This document shows positions 1-5,083 of a stretch of 5,608 nt of DNA, in pieces (the stretch's first letter is position 1; each line of letters starts with the position of its first letter). The stretch is from the NCBI GenBank assembly GCA_016213125.1, contig JACRBR010000002.1, forward strand, positions 1 to 5,608, read 5' to 3'. The translations under genes were made by a program, and so were the position numbers. The notes under the pieces were generated by a model. That model did no database searches. It saw only the letters and a list, made by a program, of their open reading frames with translations, and was not told the origin of the DNA. The stretch is from Chloroflexota bacterium. GTDB taxonomy: Bacteria > Chloroflexota > Dehalococcoidia > DSTF01 > JACRBR01.

Positions 1-108
1 AAGCACGTCAGGGTGCCCGGCGAACACCTCACCGCCGTCGGCCAGCCGCAATTCCGCAAGGCCATCGTCGACTTCCTCGCCGAACACTCCCCCGTCCCGC
101 CTGCCTGA
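1..108 (+). CDS. 3' end of an unidentified protein, possibly alpha/beta-hydrolase-like
   Basis: Reading frame 1 is open from the window edge to a TGA at 106-108 and encodes 35 residues, KHVRVPGEHLTAVGQPQFRK followed by AIVDFLAEHSPVPPA. The pattern of a His in a 'GEHLTAVGQPQ' context followed by an amphipathic 'F..AIVDFLAEH' helix resembles the C-terminus of alpha/beta-hydrolase-fold enzymes, where the catalytic His precedes a final helix. That is an inference from a very short stretch. Codon use (mostly C or G in third position) matches the other high-GC genes. The stop codon lies inside the first copy of the tandem repeat that follows. The protein could belong to another family; the start and the main domain are outside the window. 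Confidence 0.55.
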   Translation, partial: KHVRVPGEHLTAVGQPQFRKAIVDFLAEHSPVPPA

Positions 109-221
109 ACTGCATGCGTATCGAGCCCCGCCCCGTACGGGCGCGTCGCCGACGCGCCCCATTGCATCCATGGTCGGTCACACAGGCGAGCATCCCCATA
201 AACCCCGCCCGCCAAACCGGC
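104..221. repeat. Tandem intergenic repeat, copy 1 (~117 bases)
   Basis: First of two adjacent copies. Shared blocks are CCTGA-[AG]-CTGCATG, the core CCGTACGGGCGCGTCGCC continuing GACGCGCCC, ATTGCAT, GGTCGGTC-like, GCGAGCA, and CCATAAA-[CT]-CCCGCCCGCC. Core, ATTGCAT and CCATAAA blocks are all offset by exactly 117 from copy 2; the 5' block is offset by 118, so one single-base indel separates the copies. The core contains a perfect 9-bp inverted repeat, GGGCGCGTC (139-147) and GACGCGCCC (151-159), around a GCC loop, preceded by the palindrome CCGTACGG (133-140). The hairpin could slow or end transcription of the upstream gene, but no T-tract follows it. The first bases overlap the end of the upstream gene. 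Confidence 0.85.
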
Positions 222-338
222 CCTGAGCTGCATGGACATGACTCCGGCGCCGTACGGGCGCGTCGCCGACGCGCCCTATTGCATTAAGGATCGGTCCCGT
301 CGCCGAGCAACTCCATAAATCCCGCCCGCCTACCCCTC
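222..338. repeat. Tandem intergenic repeat, copy 2 (~117 bases)
   Basis: Second copy, directly abutting the first. Its hairpin arms are GGGCGCGTC (256-264) and GACGCGCCC (268-276) with the same GCC loop, and CCGTACGG is at 250-257. The hairpin core is identical in both copies, while the sequences between blocks have diverged, which is what selection on the structure, or recent spread of the core, would give. The copy ends about 12 bases before the TACAAT box of the aldolase gene, so the -35 region of that promoter would lie at the end of the repeat. Confidence 0.85.
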
Positions 339-348
339 CCGACCGCCG

Positions 349-363
349 CATACAATACGAGCA
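349..363 (+). promoter_or_regulatory. Putative leaderless promoter of the aldolase/dehydrogenase gene
   Basis: TACAAT at 351-356 matches the bacterial -10 consensus (TATAAT) at five of six positions. Its last base is followed by six bases and then the ATG at 363, so transcription would begin at or next to the start codon. No Shine-Dalgarno-like purine run lies upstream of that ATG, consistent with a leaderless message. I see no good -35 hexamer 16-18 bases upstream. The same box at the same distance precedes the toxin gene, which strengthens the call. Confidence 0.55.
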
Positions 364-2417
364 TGGCCATCGCCCCCTCCTCCTCCGTAGATGCCGAGGT
401 CGAGGCGCTCATCGCTCGCTCGCACGCCCTGGGCGCTGATCCCCGCGTCACCAACTTCGCCGGCGGCAACACCTCCGTGAAGCTCCCCGGCGTCGATCCC
501 GCGACCGGCGAGCTCGTCACGCTCCTCTACATCAAGGGCAGCGGCGGCGATCTCGGCACCCTCACTCGCCCCGGCCTCGCCGTCCTGAACCTCGACCGCA
601 TCCTCGCGTCGCGCGGCCGGTACCGCGGCGTCGCCTACGAGGACGAGATGTTCCCCCTCCTCGAGCATCACTGCTGCTTCGGCCCGCAGACTGCCGCTCC
701 GTCGATCGACACCGCCTCCCACGCCTTCGTCCCCGCCCGCCACGTCGACCACGTCCACCCCGACGCCATCATCGCCTTCGCGACAGCCGCCGACGGCGAG
801 CGCCTCACGCGCGAGTGCTTCGGCGGCGAGGTCGCCTGGATCCCGTGGCAGCGCCCCGGCTTCGAGCTCGCGATGATGATGGAAGCCGCACACCGCCCCG
901 GCGTGAAGGGCATGGTGCTGGGCGGCCACGGCCTCTCGTCTTGGGCCGACACCTCAGACGACTGCCACCGCACCACCCTCGAGATCATCGCGCGCGCCGA
1001 GCGCTTCATCGTCGAGCGCGGGCGCCCCGATCCCCTCGGGGCCGTCGTTCCCGGCCGCGAGCCGTTGCCGCCGGCCGAACGCCGCCGTCTCGCCGCCGAT
1101 CTCGCGCCCCTGATCCGCGGCCTCTGCTCGACGGACAAGCACGTCGTCGGCCACTTCGACGACTCCGATGCCGTCCTCGATTTCATCGCCCGCGAGAAGG
1201 CGCCTGCCCTCTCCCGCAAGGGCACCTCCTGCCCCGACCACTTCCTCCGCACGAAGATCCGCCCCCTCTTCCTCGACCTGCCGCCTTCGTCGTCGCGCGA
1301 CGCCATCGCCGCCCGCCTCCGCGAACTCCACGCCGAATACCGCGACGAATACGCCGCCTACTACGCACGCCACGCCACCCCCGACTCGCCCGCCATGCGC
1401 GGCGCTGACCCCGCCATCGTCCTCGTGCCCGGCGTCGGCATGTTCTCCTACGGCGCCGATGCCCAGACCGCCCGCGTCTCCGGCGAGTTCTACGTGAACG
1501 CGATCGACGTCATGCGCGGCGCCGAGGCCCTCTCCACCTACGAGCCCATCCCCGAGTCCGAGAAGTTCCGCGTCGAGTACTGGTCGCTAGAGGAGGCGAA
1601 GCTCCGCCGCCGCCCGCCCGCGAAGCCGCTGACCGGCAAGGTCGCGCTCGTCACCGGTGCCGCCTCCGGCATCGGCCGCGCCATCGCCGAGCGCCTCGCC
1701 GCGGAAGGCGCAGCCGTCGTCATCGCCGATCTCGATGCCGCCGGTGCTGCAAAGGTTGCCGACCAACTCGGTGGCCGCGACCGCGCGACCGGCCTCCTCG
1801 TCGACGTCCGCGACGAGAACGCTGTCGACGAAGCGATGCGCTTCGCCTGCCTGGCCTACGGCGGCGTCGACATCGTCGTGAACAACGCCGGCCTCTCGCA
1901 GTCCGCCCCGCTGATCGAGACCACGGTCGAGTCGTGGGACCTGCAGCACCGCGTGATGGCTCGCGGCTCTTTCCTCGTCAGCCGCGCCGCCGCCCGCGTG
2001 ATGATCGAGCAGGGTCGTGGCGGCGATCTTGTGTACGTCGTCTCGAAGAACGCCGTCTTCGCCGGCCCGAACAACGTCGCGTACGGCGCCGCCAAGGCCG
2101 ACCAGGCGCACCAGGTCCGCCTGCTGGCCGCCGAGCTGGGCGAGCACCGCATCCGCGTGAACGGCGTGAACCCCGACGCCGTCGTCCGCGGCTCCGGCAT
2201 CTTCGCCGGCGACTGGGGCGACCAGCGCGCCGCCGTCTACGGCGTCCCGCGCGAGGACCTCGGGCGCTTCTACGCCGAGCGCACCCTCCTGAAGCAGGAG
2301 GTCCTCCCCGAGCACATCGCCGCCGCCGTCTACACCCTCGTCTCCGGCGCCCTCCGCCTCACAACCGGCACCATCATCCCCGTAGACGGCGGCGTGCCCG
2401 GCGCGTTCCTGCGCTAG
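363..2417 (+). CDS. rhaD: Bifunctional rhamnulose-1-phosphate aldolase / short-chain dehydrogenase (lactaldehyde oxidation)
   Basis: A 684-residue fused enzyme, close to the length of the Bacillus subtilis homologue (YuxG/RhaEW). The N-terminal part (about 15-400) is a zinc class II aldolase domain: GGNTS at 34-38, the His-x-His metal site in HVDHVHPD (H130, H132), and a third likely ligand H189 in GGHGLSSW. It would cleave L-rhamnulose 1-phosphate to dihydroxyacetone phosphate and L-lactaldehyde. The C-terminal part (about 420-684) is a classical short-chain dehydrogenase: TGAASGIG at 431-438, Asp456 at the end of the second strand (favours NAD), NNAG at 507-510, and a complete Ser561-Tyr574-Lys578 triad. 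In this family it oxidises lactaldehyde to lactate. Cytoplasmic; no signal peptide. The ATG follows a TACAAT box by six bases and has no ribosome binding site. The isomerase gene at 3545 supports rhamnose as substrate. The last ten codons recur at 3070-3099. Confidence 0.92.
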   Translation: MAIAPSSSVDAEVEALIARSHALGADPRVTNFAGGNTSVKLPGVDPATGELVTLLYIKGSGGDLGTLTRPGLAVLNLDRILASRGRYRGVAYEDEMFPLLEHHCCFGPQTAAPSIDTASHAFVPARHVDHVHPDAIIAFATAADGERLTRECFGGEVAWIPWQRPGFELAMMMEAAHRPGVKGMVLGGHGLSSWADTSDDCHRTTLEIIARAERFIVERGRPDPLGAVVPGREPLPPAERRRLAADLAPLIRGLCSTDKHVVGHFDDSDAVLDFIAREKAPALSRKGTSCPDHFLRTKIRPLFLDLPPSSSRDAIAARLRELHAEYRDEYAAYYARHATPDSPAMRGADPAIVLVPGVGMFSYGADAQTARVSGEFYVNAIDVMRGAEALSTYEPIPESEKFRVEYWSLEEAKLRRRPPAKPLTGKVALVTGAASGIGRAIAERLAAEGAAVVIADLDAAGAAKVADQLGGRDRATGLLVDVRDENAVDEAMRFACLAYGGVDIVVNNAGLSQSAPLIETTVESWDLQHRVMARGSFLVSRAAARVMIEQGRGGDLVYVVSKNAVFAGPNNVAYGAAKADQAHQVRLLAAELGEHRIRVNGVNPDAVVRGSGIFAGDWGDQRAAVYGVPREDLGRFYAERTLLKQEVLPEHIAAAVYTLVSGALRLTTGTIIPVDGGVPGAFLR
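2385..2414 (+). repeat. Direct repeat A: last ten sense codons of the aldolase/dehydrogenase gene
   Basis: These codons encode DGGVPGAFLR, immediately before the TAG. A related 30-base stretch encoding DSGVPGAFLR lies at 3070-3099. Of five base differences, four are silent third-position changes (GTG/GTA, CCC/CCA, GGC/GGG, CGC/CGT) and one changes Gly to Ser. The pair brackets the toxin-antitoxin genes. Confidence 0.75.
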
Positions 2418-2425
2418 CGTCCGCG

Positions 2426-2446
2426 TGTACTACATTGTGATACAAT
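2426..2446. promoter_or_regulatory. Toxin-antitoxin promoter with overlapping palindromic operator
   Basis: ATTGT-GAT-ACAAT at 2434-2446 is a perfect inverted repeat whose right arm is part of the -10 box TACAAT (2441-2446). TG at 2438-2439 one base upstream makes an extended -10. A second, smaller palindrome, TGTA-C-TACA (2426-2434), abuts it. The ATG of the toxin is seven bases after the box, so the message is probably leaderless. Known: BrnA-type ribbon-helix-helix antitoxins repress their own promoters by binding such palindromes. Inferred: this is the autoregulatory operator. Confidence 0.55.
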
Positions 2447-2453
2447 CTCCTCG

Positions 2454-2735
2454 ATGGTTATCGTCCGGCATCTGGAGTGGGATGATTGGAATGAGAACCA
2501 CATAGCACGGCACGGACTCACGCGCGACGATGTCGAAGAGGTCTGCCACGGCAACCCGGCCGAAGACGAGACGTACGATGACCGGCTGCGCCTTATTGGC
2601 CCGAATGCCGAAGGCAACCTGCTGACCGTCATCCTCGCGCCAAAGCCAGGGCCGGGGGTGTTCTACGTCGTGACGGCGAGACCCGCGGCAAGGAAGGAAC
2701 GCCGCCTGTATCGCGAACGCATGGGAGAAGGATGA
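2454..2735 (+). CDS. brnT: BrnT-family toxin (DUF497), ribonuclease-type toxin of a type II toxin-antitoxin pair
   Basis: A 93-residue basic/acidic cytoplasmic protein of the usual BrnT length. Residues 8-23 (LEWDDWNENHIARHGL) match the family's N-terminal W-D-x-x-K/N-x-x-H-I-x-x-H-G-[VL] signature, followed by the DDVEEV helix (25-30). The C-terminal half shows the strand 'RLIGPNAEGNLLTVILA' and the TARPAARKERRLYRE segment (74-88), where BrnT proteins carry the conserved Thr-Ala-Arg and Glu-Arg-x-x-Tyr residues linked to RNase activity. Known: BrnT has a RelE-like fold and blocks translation by cutting RNA. The gene precedes its antitoxin, the normal order for brnTA, and overlaps it by ATGA. 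The start at 2454 is chosen because it is seven bases after a TACAAT box; there is no Shine-Dalgarno sequence. All family key residues I know of appear present, so I see no sign of decay. Confidence 0.83.
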   Translation: MVIVRHLEWDDWNENHIARHGLTRDDVEEVCHGNPAEDETYDDRLRLIGPNAEGNLLTVILAPKPGPGVFYVVTARPAARKERRLYRERMGEG

Positions 2736-3043
2736 TGCCGGAAACAAACAAGTCGTCGAGACGCATCCCCAAGTTCAAGAGCATTCAGGACGAAGCCGAG
2801 TTCTGGGATACCCACGACACGGGCGACTTCGCGGATGAGTTTCGTCCCGTGAAGGTCAAGTTCGCCAAGAACCTCTCCGAGGCCCTCAGCATCAGGCTCG
2901 ACACGAAAACCCTCAACGATCTCCGCAAGCAGGCCGCGAAGAAGGGCATCGGCCCCACAACCCTCGCGCGCATGTGGATCCTCGAACACCTGGAGTCCGC
3001 ACGCGCTCAGCAGCCGCGCCCGAAGGCAAGCAAGGCGAGCTGA
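2732..3043 (+). CDS. brnA: CopG/BrnA-type ribbon-helix-helix antitoxin
   Basis: Encodes 103 residues. Residues 12-29 (IPKFKSIQDEAEFWDTHD) match the N-terminal signature of the CopG-antitoxin family paired with BrnT toxins ('P.F.s..Ea.FWdthd'). Residues 50-88 form the ribbon-helix-helix: strand EALSIRLD, helix TKTLNDLRKQAAKKG, then IGPTTLARMWILEHLE. The tail (90-103) is Lys/Ser/Pro-rich and likely disordered. The protein should bind and neutralise the toxin and repress the shared promoter through the palindrome at 2434-2446. Its ATG overlaps the toxin stop (ATGA, 2732-2735), giving translational coupling. A second ATG at 2735 is seven bases after GGGAG (2723-2727) and may be the true start, since the first is only four bases away. 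The gene would then be 102 residues. Confidence 0.83.
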   Translation: MMPETNKSSRRIPKFKSIQDEAEFWDTHDTGDFADEFRPVKVKFAKNLSEALSIRLDTKTLNDLRKQAAKKGIGPTTLARMWILEHLESARAQQPRPKASKAS

Positions 3044-3044
3044 C

Positions 3045-3548
3045 GTGCGCACGAAGGTTCGATCCTTTCGACAGCGGCGTACCAGGGGCGTTCCTGCGTT
3101 GGGATGGCTAGGCTTACCGCGGGTAGGCGTCTTATTCACTCTGGGGCTGATGCTCTTGCCCGCGTGTGACTGGTCAGAATCCAAGATGTGGGATGGGCCC
3201 TCCGAAACGACGATTGAGTCGCTCGACTCGCCGCACGAGATCGAGGCCGCCGGCGGCACGACTGGGTGCGCAGACTCGCCAATCGAATCGATACTTCACG
3301 AAAGAGACCTGCCGCTCGCTCTGAAGGAGACCAAGGGTGAGGTGGCAGACGTCTTCCTCGGCGCAGAGAAGTTTGAGGATGGCGATCTGGAACCACCAAA
3401 TGTCACCGAGACAGGCCACACCTTGGACGGGCTAAAGCTTTGGCAGTGGAAGCCTCTCGCCCTGGGTCAGGGATATGCCTACTTGGTATCTGGTCAAGAC
3501 GGAAGCAACCCGGTTGTGTATGCAATAAGCAGGTGCGGAGAGCGATGA
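3045..3548 (+). CDS. Small putative lipoprotein of unknown function
   Basis: I do not recognise the family. From the GTG at 3045 the frame gives 167 residues. A hydrophobic segment (VGVLFTLGLMLLPA, 27-40) ends in the lipobox-like LLPAC with Cys41, so the mature protein would be anchored to the membrane as a lipoprotein of about 127 residues. The mature part is acidic, with two further Cys (75 and 164) that could pair, and a Trp/aromatic-rich end ('LKLWQWKPLALGQGYAYLVSG'). The GTG lies one base after the antitoxin stop with a weak AAGGCGAG upstream, but codons 9-19 overlap an out-of-frame remnant of another gene (3070-3099). A TTG at 3099 would give a more typical 22-residue signal peptide, so the start is uncertain. 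Its stop overlaps the isomerase start by ATGA. GC and codon use are lower than in the rhamnose genes, suggesting a separate origin. Confidence 0.6.
   Translation: MRTKVRSFRQRRTRGVPALGWLGLPRVGVLFTLGLMLLPACDWSESKMWDGPSETTIESLDSPHEIEAAGGTTGCADSPIESILHERDLPLALKETKGEVADVFLGAEKFEDGDLEPPNVTETGHTLDGLKLWQWKPLALGQGYAYLVSGQDGSNPVVYAISRCGER
3070..3099 (+). pseudogene. Direct repeat B: remnant of an aldolase/dehydrogenase C-terminus
   Basis: In a frame different from the lipoprotein, these bases read DSGVPGAFLR, against DGGVPGAFLR at the end of the 363-2417 gene; 25 of 30 bases match. Mostly silent differences mean the two copies diverged while both were coding, so B probably came from the end of a homologous gene and is not a simple fresh duplication. 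A proline codon at 3064 may extend the match. The frame runs on to a TAG at 3109-3111. Upstream of 3064 I see no further similarity. Confidence 0.65.
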
Positions 3549-4828
3549 TCCCACACGACCGCATCGAAGACGAGAACACCACCCGCGCCCGCACCCACGC
3601 GCGCGATCTCGTCCATGCCCGCGAGTTCATAGCCCGCACCAACACCGACCCCGAAGCCGTCATCGCCGAGGTCGCGCGCTTCTCCGCCGCCGCGCCGTCG
3701 TGGGCGCTCGGCACCGGCGGCACACGCTTCGGCCGGTTCCCCATCGGCGGCGAGCCCCGCACCACCGAGGAGAAGGTCGACGACGTCGCCGCCATCAACG
3801 CCCTCACCGGCGCCAACCGCTCGATCTCCCTCCACGTCCCCTGGGACGACCCCGCCGACCCCGAAGCCCTCCGCCAGTACGCCGTCGAGCGCGGCATCGC
3901 CTTCGACGCGATGAACAGCAACACCTTCCAGGACAACCCCAGCACCACGCGCGACGGCGCAGTCTCCTACAAGTTCGGTAGCCTCTGCCACAGTGACGTC
4001 GCCGTCCGCGACGCCGCCGTCCAGCACAACCTCGAGTGCATCGACCTGGGCGTGCGGCTCGGCTCGAAGACCATCACCGTCTGGCTCGCCGACGGCACCA
4101 GCTTCCCGGGGCAGGCGAACTTCCGCGCGCAGTTCGAGCGCGTCCTCGACGGCCTCCGCCGCATCTACGCACACCTGCCCGCCGACTGGCGCATGTTCAC
4201 CGAGCACAAGCCGTACGAGCCGCAGTTCTACTCCTCCGTCGTCAACGATTGGGGCTCGTCACTGCTGCTCGCGCAGGGCACCGGCGACCGCGCGCTCTGC
4301 CTCGTCGACCTCGGCCACCATCTGCCCAACGCCAACATCGAGCAGATCGTCTCGCGCCTCGCGATGGCCGGCCGCCTCGGCGGCTTCCACTTCAACGACA
4401 GCAAGTACGGCGACGACGACCTCACCACCGGCAGCATCAAGCCCTACCAGCTCTTCCTCATCTTCCTCGAGCTCCTGGACGCCGGAAACGGCCGCATGCC
4501 GCCGCTCGCCTACATGATCGACCAGAGCAACAACCTCAAGGACCCGCTCGAGGACCTGATGCAGGCCACCGACGCCATGCAGGTCGCCCTCGCCCAGGCG
4601 CTCCTCGTCGACCAGCAGGCCCTCCGCGGCGCGCAGGACGCCAACGATCCCGCGCTCGCGCAGGAGATCCTGCACCGCGCCTACCGCACCGACGTCCGCC
4701 CGCTCGTCGCCGAGGCCCGCCGGCGCAACAACGCTGCCCTCGACCCCATCGCCACCTACCGCGCCCTCAACTCCCGCACAGAAAAGATCCGCCAACGCGG
4801 CCTGAACGCCGTCGCCACCGGCATCTGA
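3545..4828 (+). CDS. rhaI: L-rhamnose isomerase, RhaI type
   Basis: Encodes 427 residues, close to the 430 of the Pseudomonas stutzeri enzyme. It interconverts L-rhamnose and L-rhamnulose with two divalent metals in a TIM barrel; this family can also act on other aldoses. Ligand positions run one residue after those published for P. stutzeri: Glu220 (FTEHKPYEPQFY), Asp255 and His258 (VDLGHH), His282, Asp290 and Asp292 (FHFNDSKYGDDDL); a further Asp is about 326 (MIDQSNN). The N-terminal 'ALGTGGTRFGRFP' and 'SLHVPWDD' blocks also fit. The start at 3545 overlaps the lipoprotein stop by ATGA with GGAG at 3537-3540; the frame is open further up to 3440, but those 35 extra residues overlap the lipoprotein gene and lack family character. 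Works with the aldolase at 363; the rhamnulokinase needed between them is not in the window. Confidence 0.93.
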   Translation: MIPHDRIEDENTTRARTHARDLVHAREFIARTNTDPEAVIAEVARFSAAAPSWALGTGGTRFGRFPIGGEPRTTEEKVDDVAAINALTGANRSISLHVPWDDPADPEALRQYAVERGIAFDAMNSNTFQDNPSTTRDGAVSYKFGSLCHSDVAVRDAAVQHNLECIDLGVRLGSKTITVWLADGTSFPGQANFRAQFERVLDGLRRIYAHLPADWRMFTEHKPYEPQFYSSVVNDWGSSLLLAQGTGDRALCLVDLGHHLPNANIEQIVSRLAMAGRLGGFHFNDSKYGDDDLTTGSIKPYQLFLIFLELLDAGNGRMPPLAYMIDQSNNLKDPLEDLMQATDAMQVALAQALLVDQQALRGAQDANDPALAQEILHRAYRTDVRPLVAEARRRNNAALDPIATYRALNSRTEKIRQRGLNAVATGI

Positions 4829-4859
4829 CGTGGCACAGTCGTCCCCGGCTGTGCCGTGT
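4828..4859. repeat. Hairpin directly after the isomerase gene
   Basis: GGCACAG (4832-4838) and CTGTGCC (4849-4855) form a perfect 7-bp stem with a ten-base loop (TCGTCCCCGG). Allowing G-U pairs in RNA the stem extends outward to ACGUGGCACAG and CUGUGCCGUGU, 11 pairs starting at the last base of the TGA stop. No T-tract follows, so it is not a canonical terminator, though its place at the stop codon suggests 3'-end protection or attenuation. Confidence 0.6.
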
Positions 4860-4860
4860 A

Positions 4861-4882
4861 GGGGCACGCTGCGGCGTGCCCT
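4861..4882. repeat. Second hairpin element, GTAGGGGCACGC type
   Basis: GGGCACGC (4862-4869) and GCGTGCCC (4874-4881) form a perfect 8-bp stem with a TGCG loop. The lead-in GTA-GGGGC resembles GTA-CGGGC before the hairpins at 139 and 256, so these may be variants of one intergenic hairpin family. No T-tract follows. Confidence 0.6.
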
Positions 4883-4900
4883 TCCGCGACCATCGCCGTA

Positions 4901-4910
4901 TGTCGCGACA
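4901..4910. other. Perfect 10-base palindrome TGTCGCGACA
   Basis: A perfect inverted repeat without a spacer, lying between the hairpins and the next repeat. It could be a binding site, but in such GC-rich DNA a single 10-base palindrome may be chance. Confidence 0.35.
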
Positions 4911-4920
4911 ATGGCATGAA

Positions 4921-4948
4921 TGTCATCCTGAGCGCAGCGAAGGATCTT
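4921..4948. repeat. Dispersed intergenic repeat, TGTCATCCTGAGCG...AAGGATCTT type
   Basis: The bases TGTCATCCTGAGCGCAGCGA followed by AGGATCTT match a short repeat that I know from intergenic regions of many environmental bacterial genomes, Chloroflexota among them. It has a small inverted repeat, ATCCT (4925-4929) and AGGAT (4941-4945). The identification is from memory of the motif and could be checked by counting it genome-wide. Confidence 0.6.
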
Positions 4949-5002
4949 CTTCGATTCACGTTTCTGCCGCATCTTGTCTGCGCTCCATCAACCGCCGAGC
5001 CC

Positions 5003-5065
5003 ATCTGTGAAATCTGTGGTTCCGTCCCCTCCCATCAGTGAAAATCAGTGAGAATCTGTGGTTCC
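5003..5065. repeat. ATC[TA]GTG short repeat cluster
   Basis: Five copies of ATC[TA]GTG start at 5003, 5012, 5034, 5044 and 5054, spaced 9, 22, 10 and 10. Both subclusters end with ATCTGTGGTTCC. Such 'ATCTGTGAAATCTGTGGTT' strings occur as dispersed intergenic repeats in several high-GC phyla. The cluster ends 18 bases before the start codon of the next gene, so that gene's promoter, if local, must lie in or near it. Confidence 0.6.
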
Positions 5066-5071
5066 TAAGAG

Positions 5072-5078
5072 AAGGAGG
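5072..5078 (+). promoter_or_regulatory. Strong ribosome binding site that fixes a GTG start
   Basis: AAGGAGG, the full anti-16S complement, lies five bases before GTG at 5084. It decides the start of the following gene, which has no in-frame ATG near its N-terminal glycine motif. Confidence 0.8.
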
Positions 5079-5083
5079 GCGAC

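Noticed and set aside
1587..2315. Long open frame on the - strand opposite the dehydrogenase domain (and similar ones at 3494-4207 and 4259-4972)
   Set aside because: They are antisense to genes with intact catalytic motifs, and open antisense frames are expected where third positions are nearly all C or G. The translations are low-complexity Ala/Gly/Val/Glu/Asp strings.
3104..3169. Short frame starting ATGGCTAGGC
   Set aside because: It encodes only about 21 residues, lacks a ribosome binding site, and overlaps the lipoprotein signal region in another frame.
3440..3544. Upstream extension of the isomerase by 35 residues
   Set aside because: It overlaps the lipoprotein gene, has no family similarity, and the ATG at 3545 has the ATGA overlap, a GGAG upstream and gives the expected family length.
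4832..4881. Rho-independent terminator after the isomerase
   Set aside because: Both stems are strong, but neither is followed by a T-run, so I report them as hairpin repeats only.
4036..5010. Long + strand frame overlapping the isomerase
   Set aside because: Its product is an Arg/Pro/Ala-rich string in a shifted frame of the isomerase gene and then runs into the repeat mosaic; there is no domain signal.
5003..5065. Possible small CRISPR or iteron array of ATC[TA]GTG units
   Set aside because: Units are seven bases with 2-15 base gaps, far below CRISPR repeat size, and there are no cas genes or replication genes. Dispersed intergenic repeat is the simpler reading.
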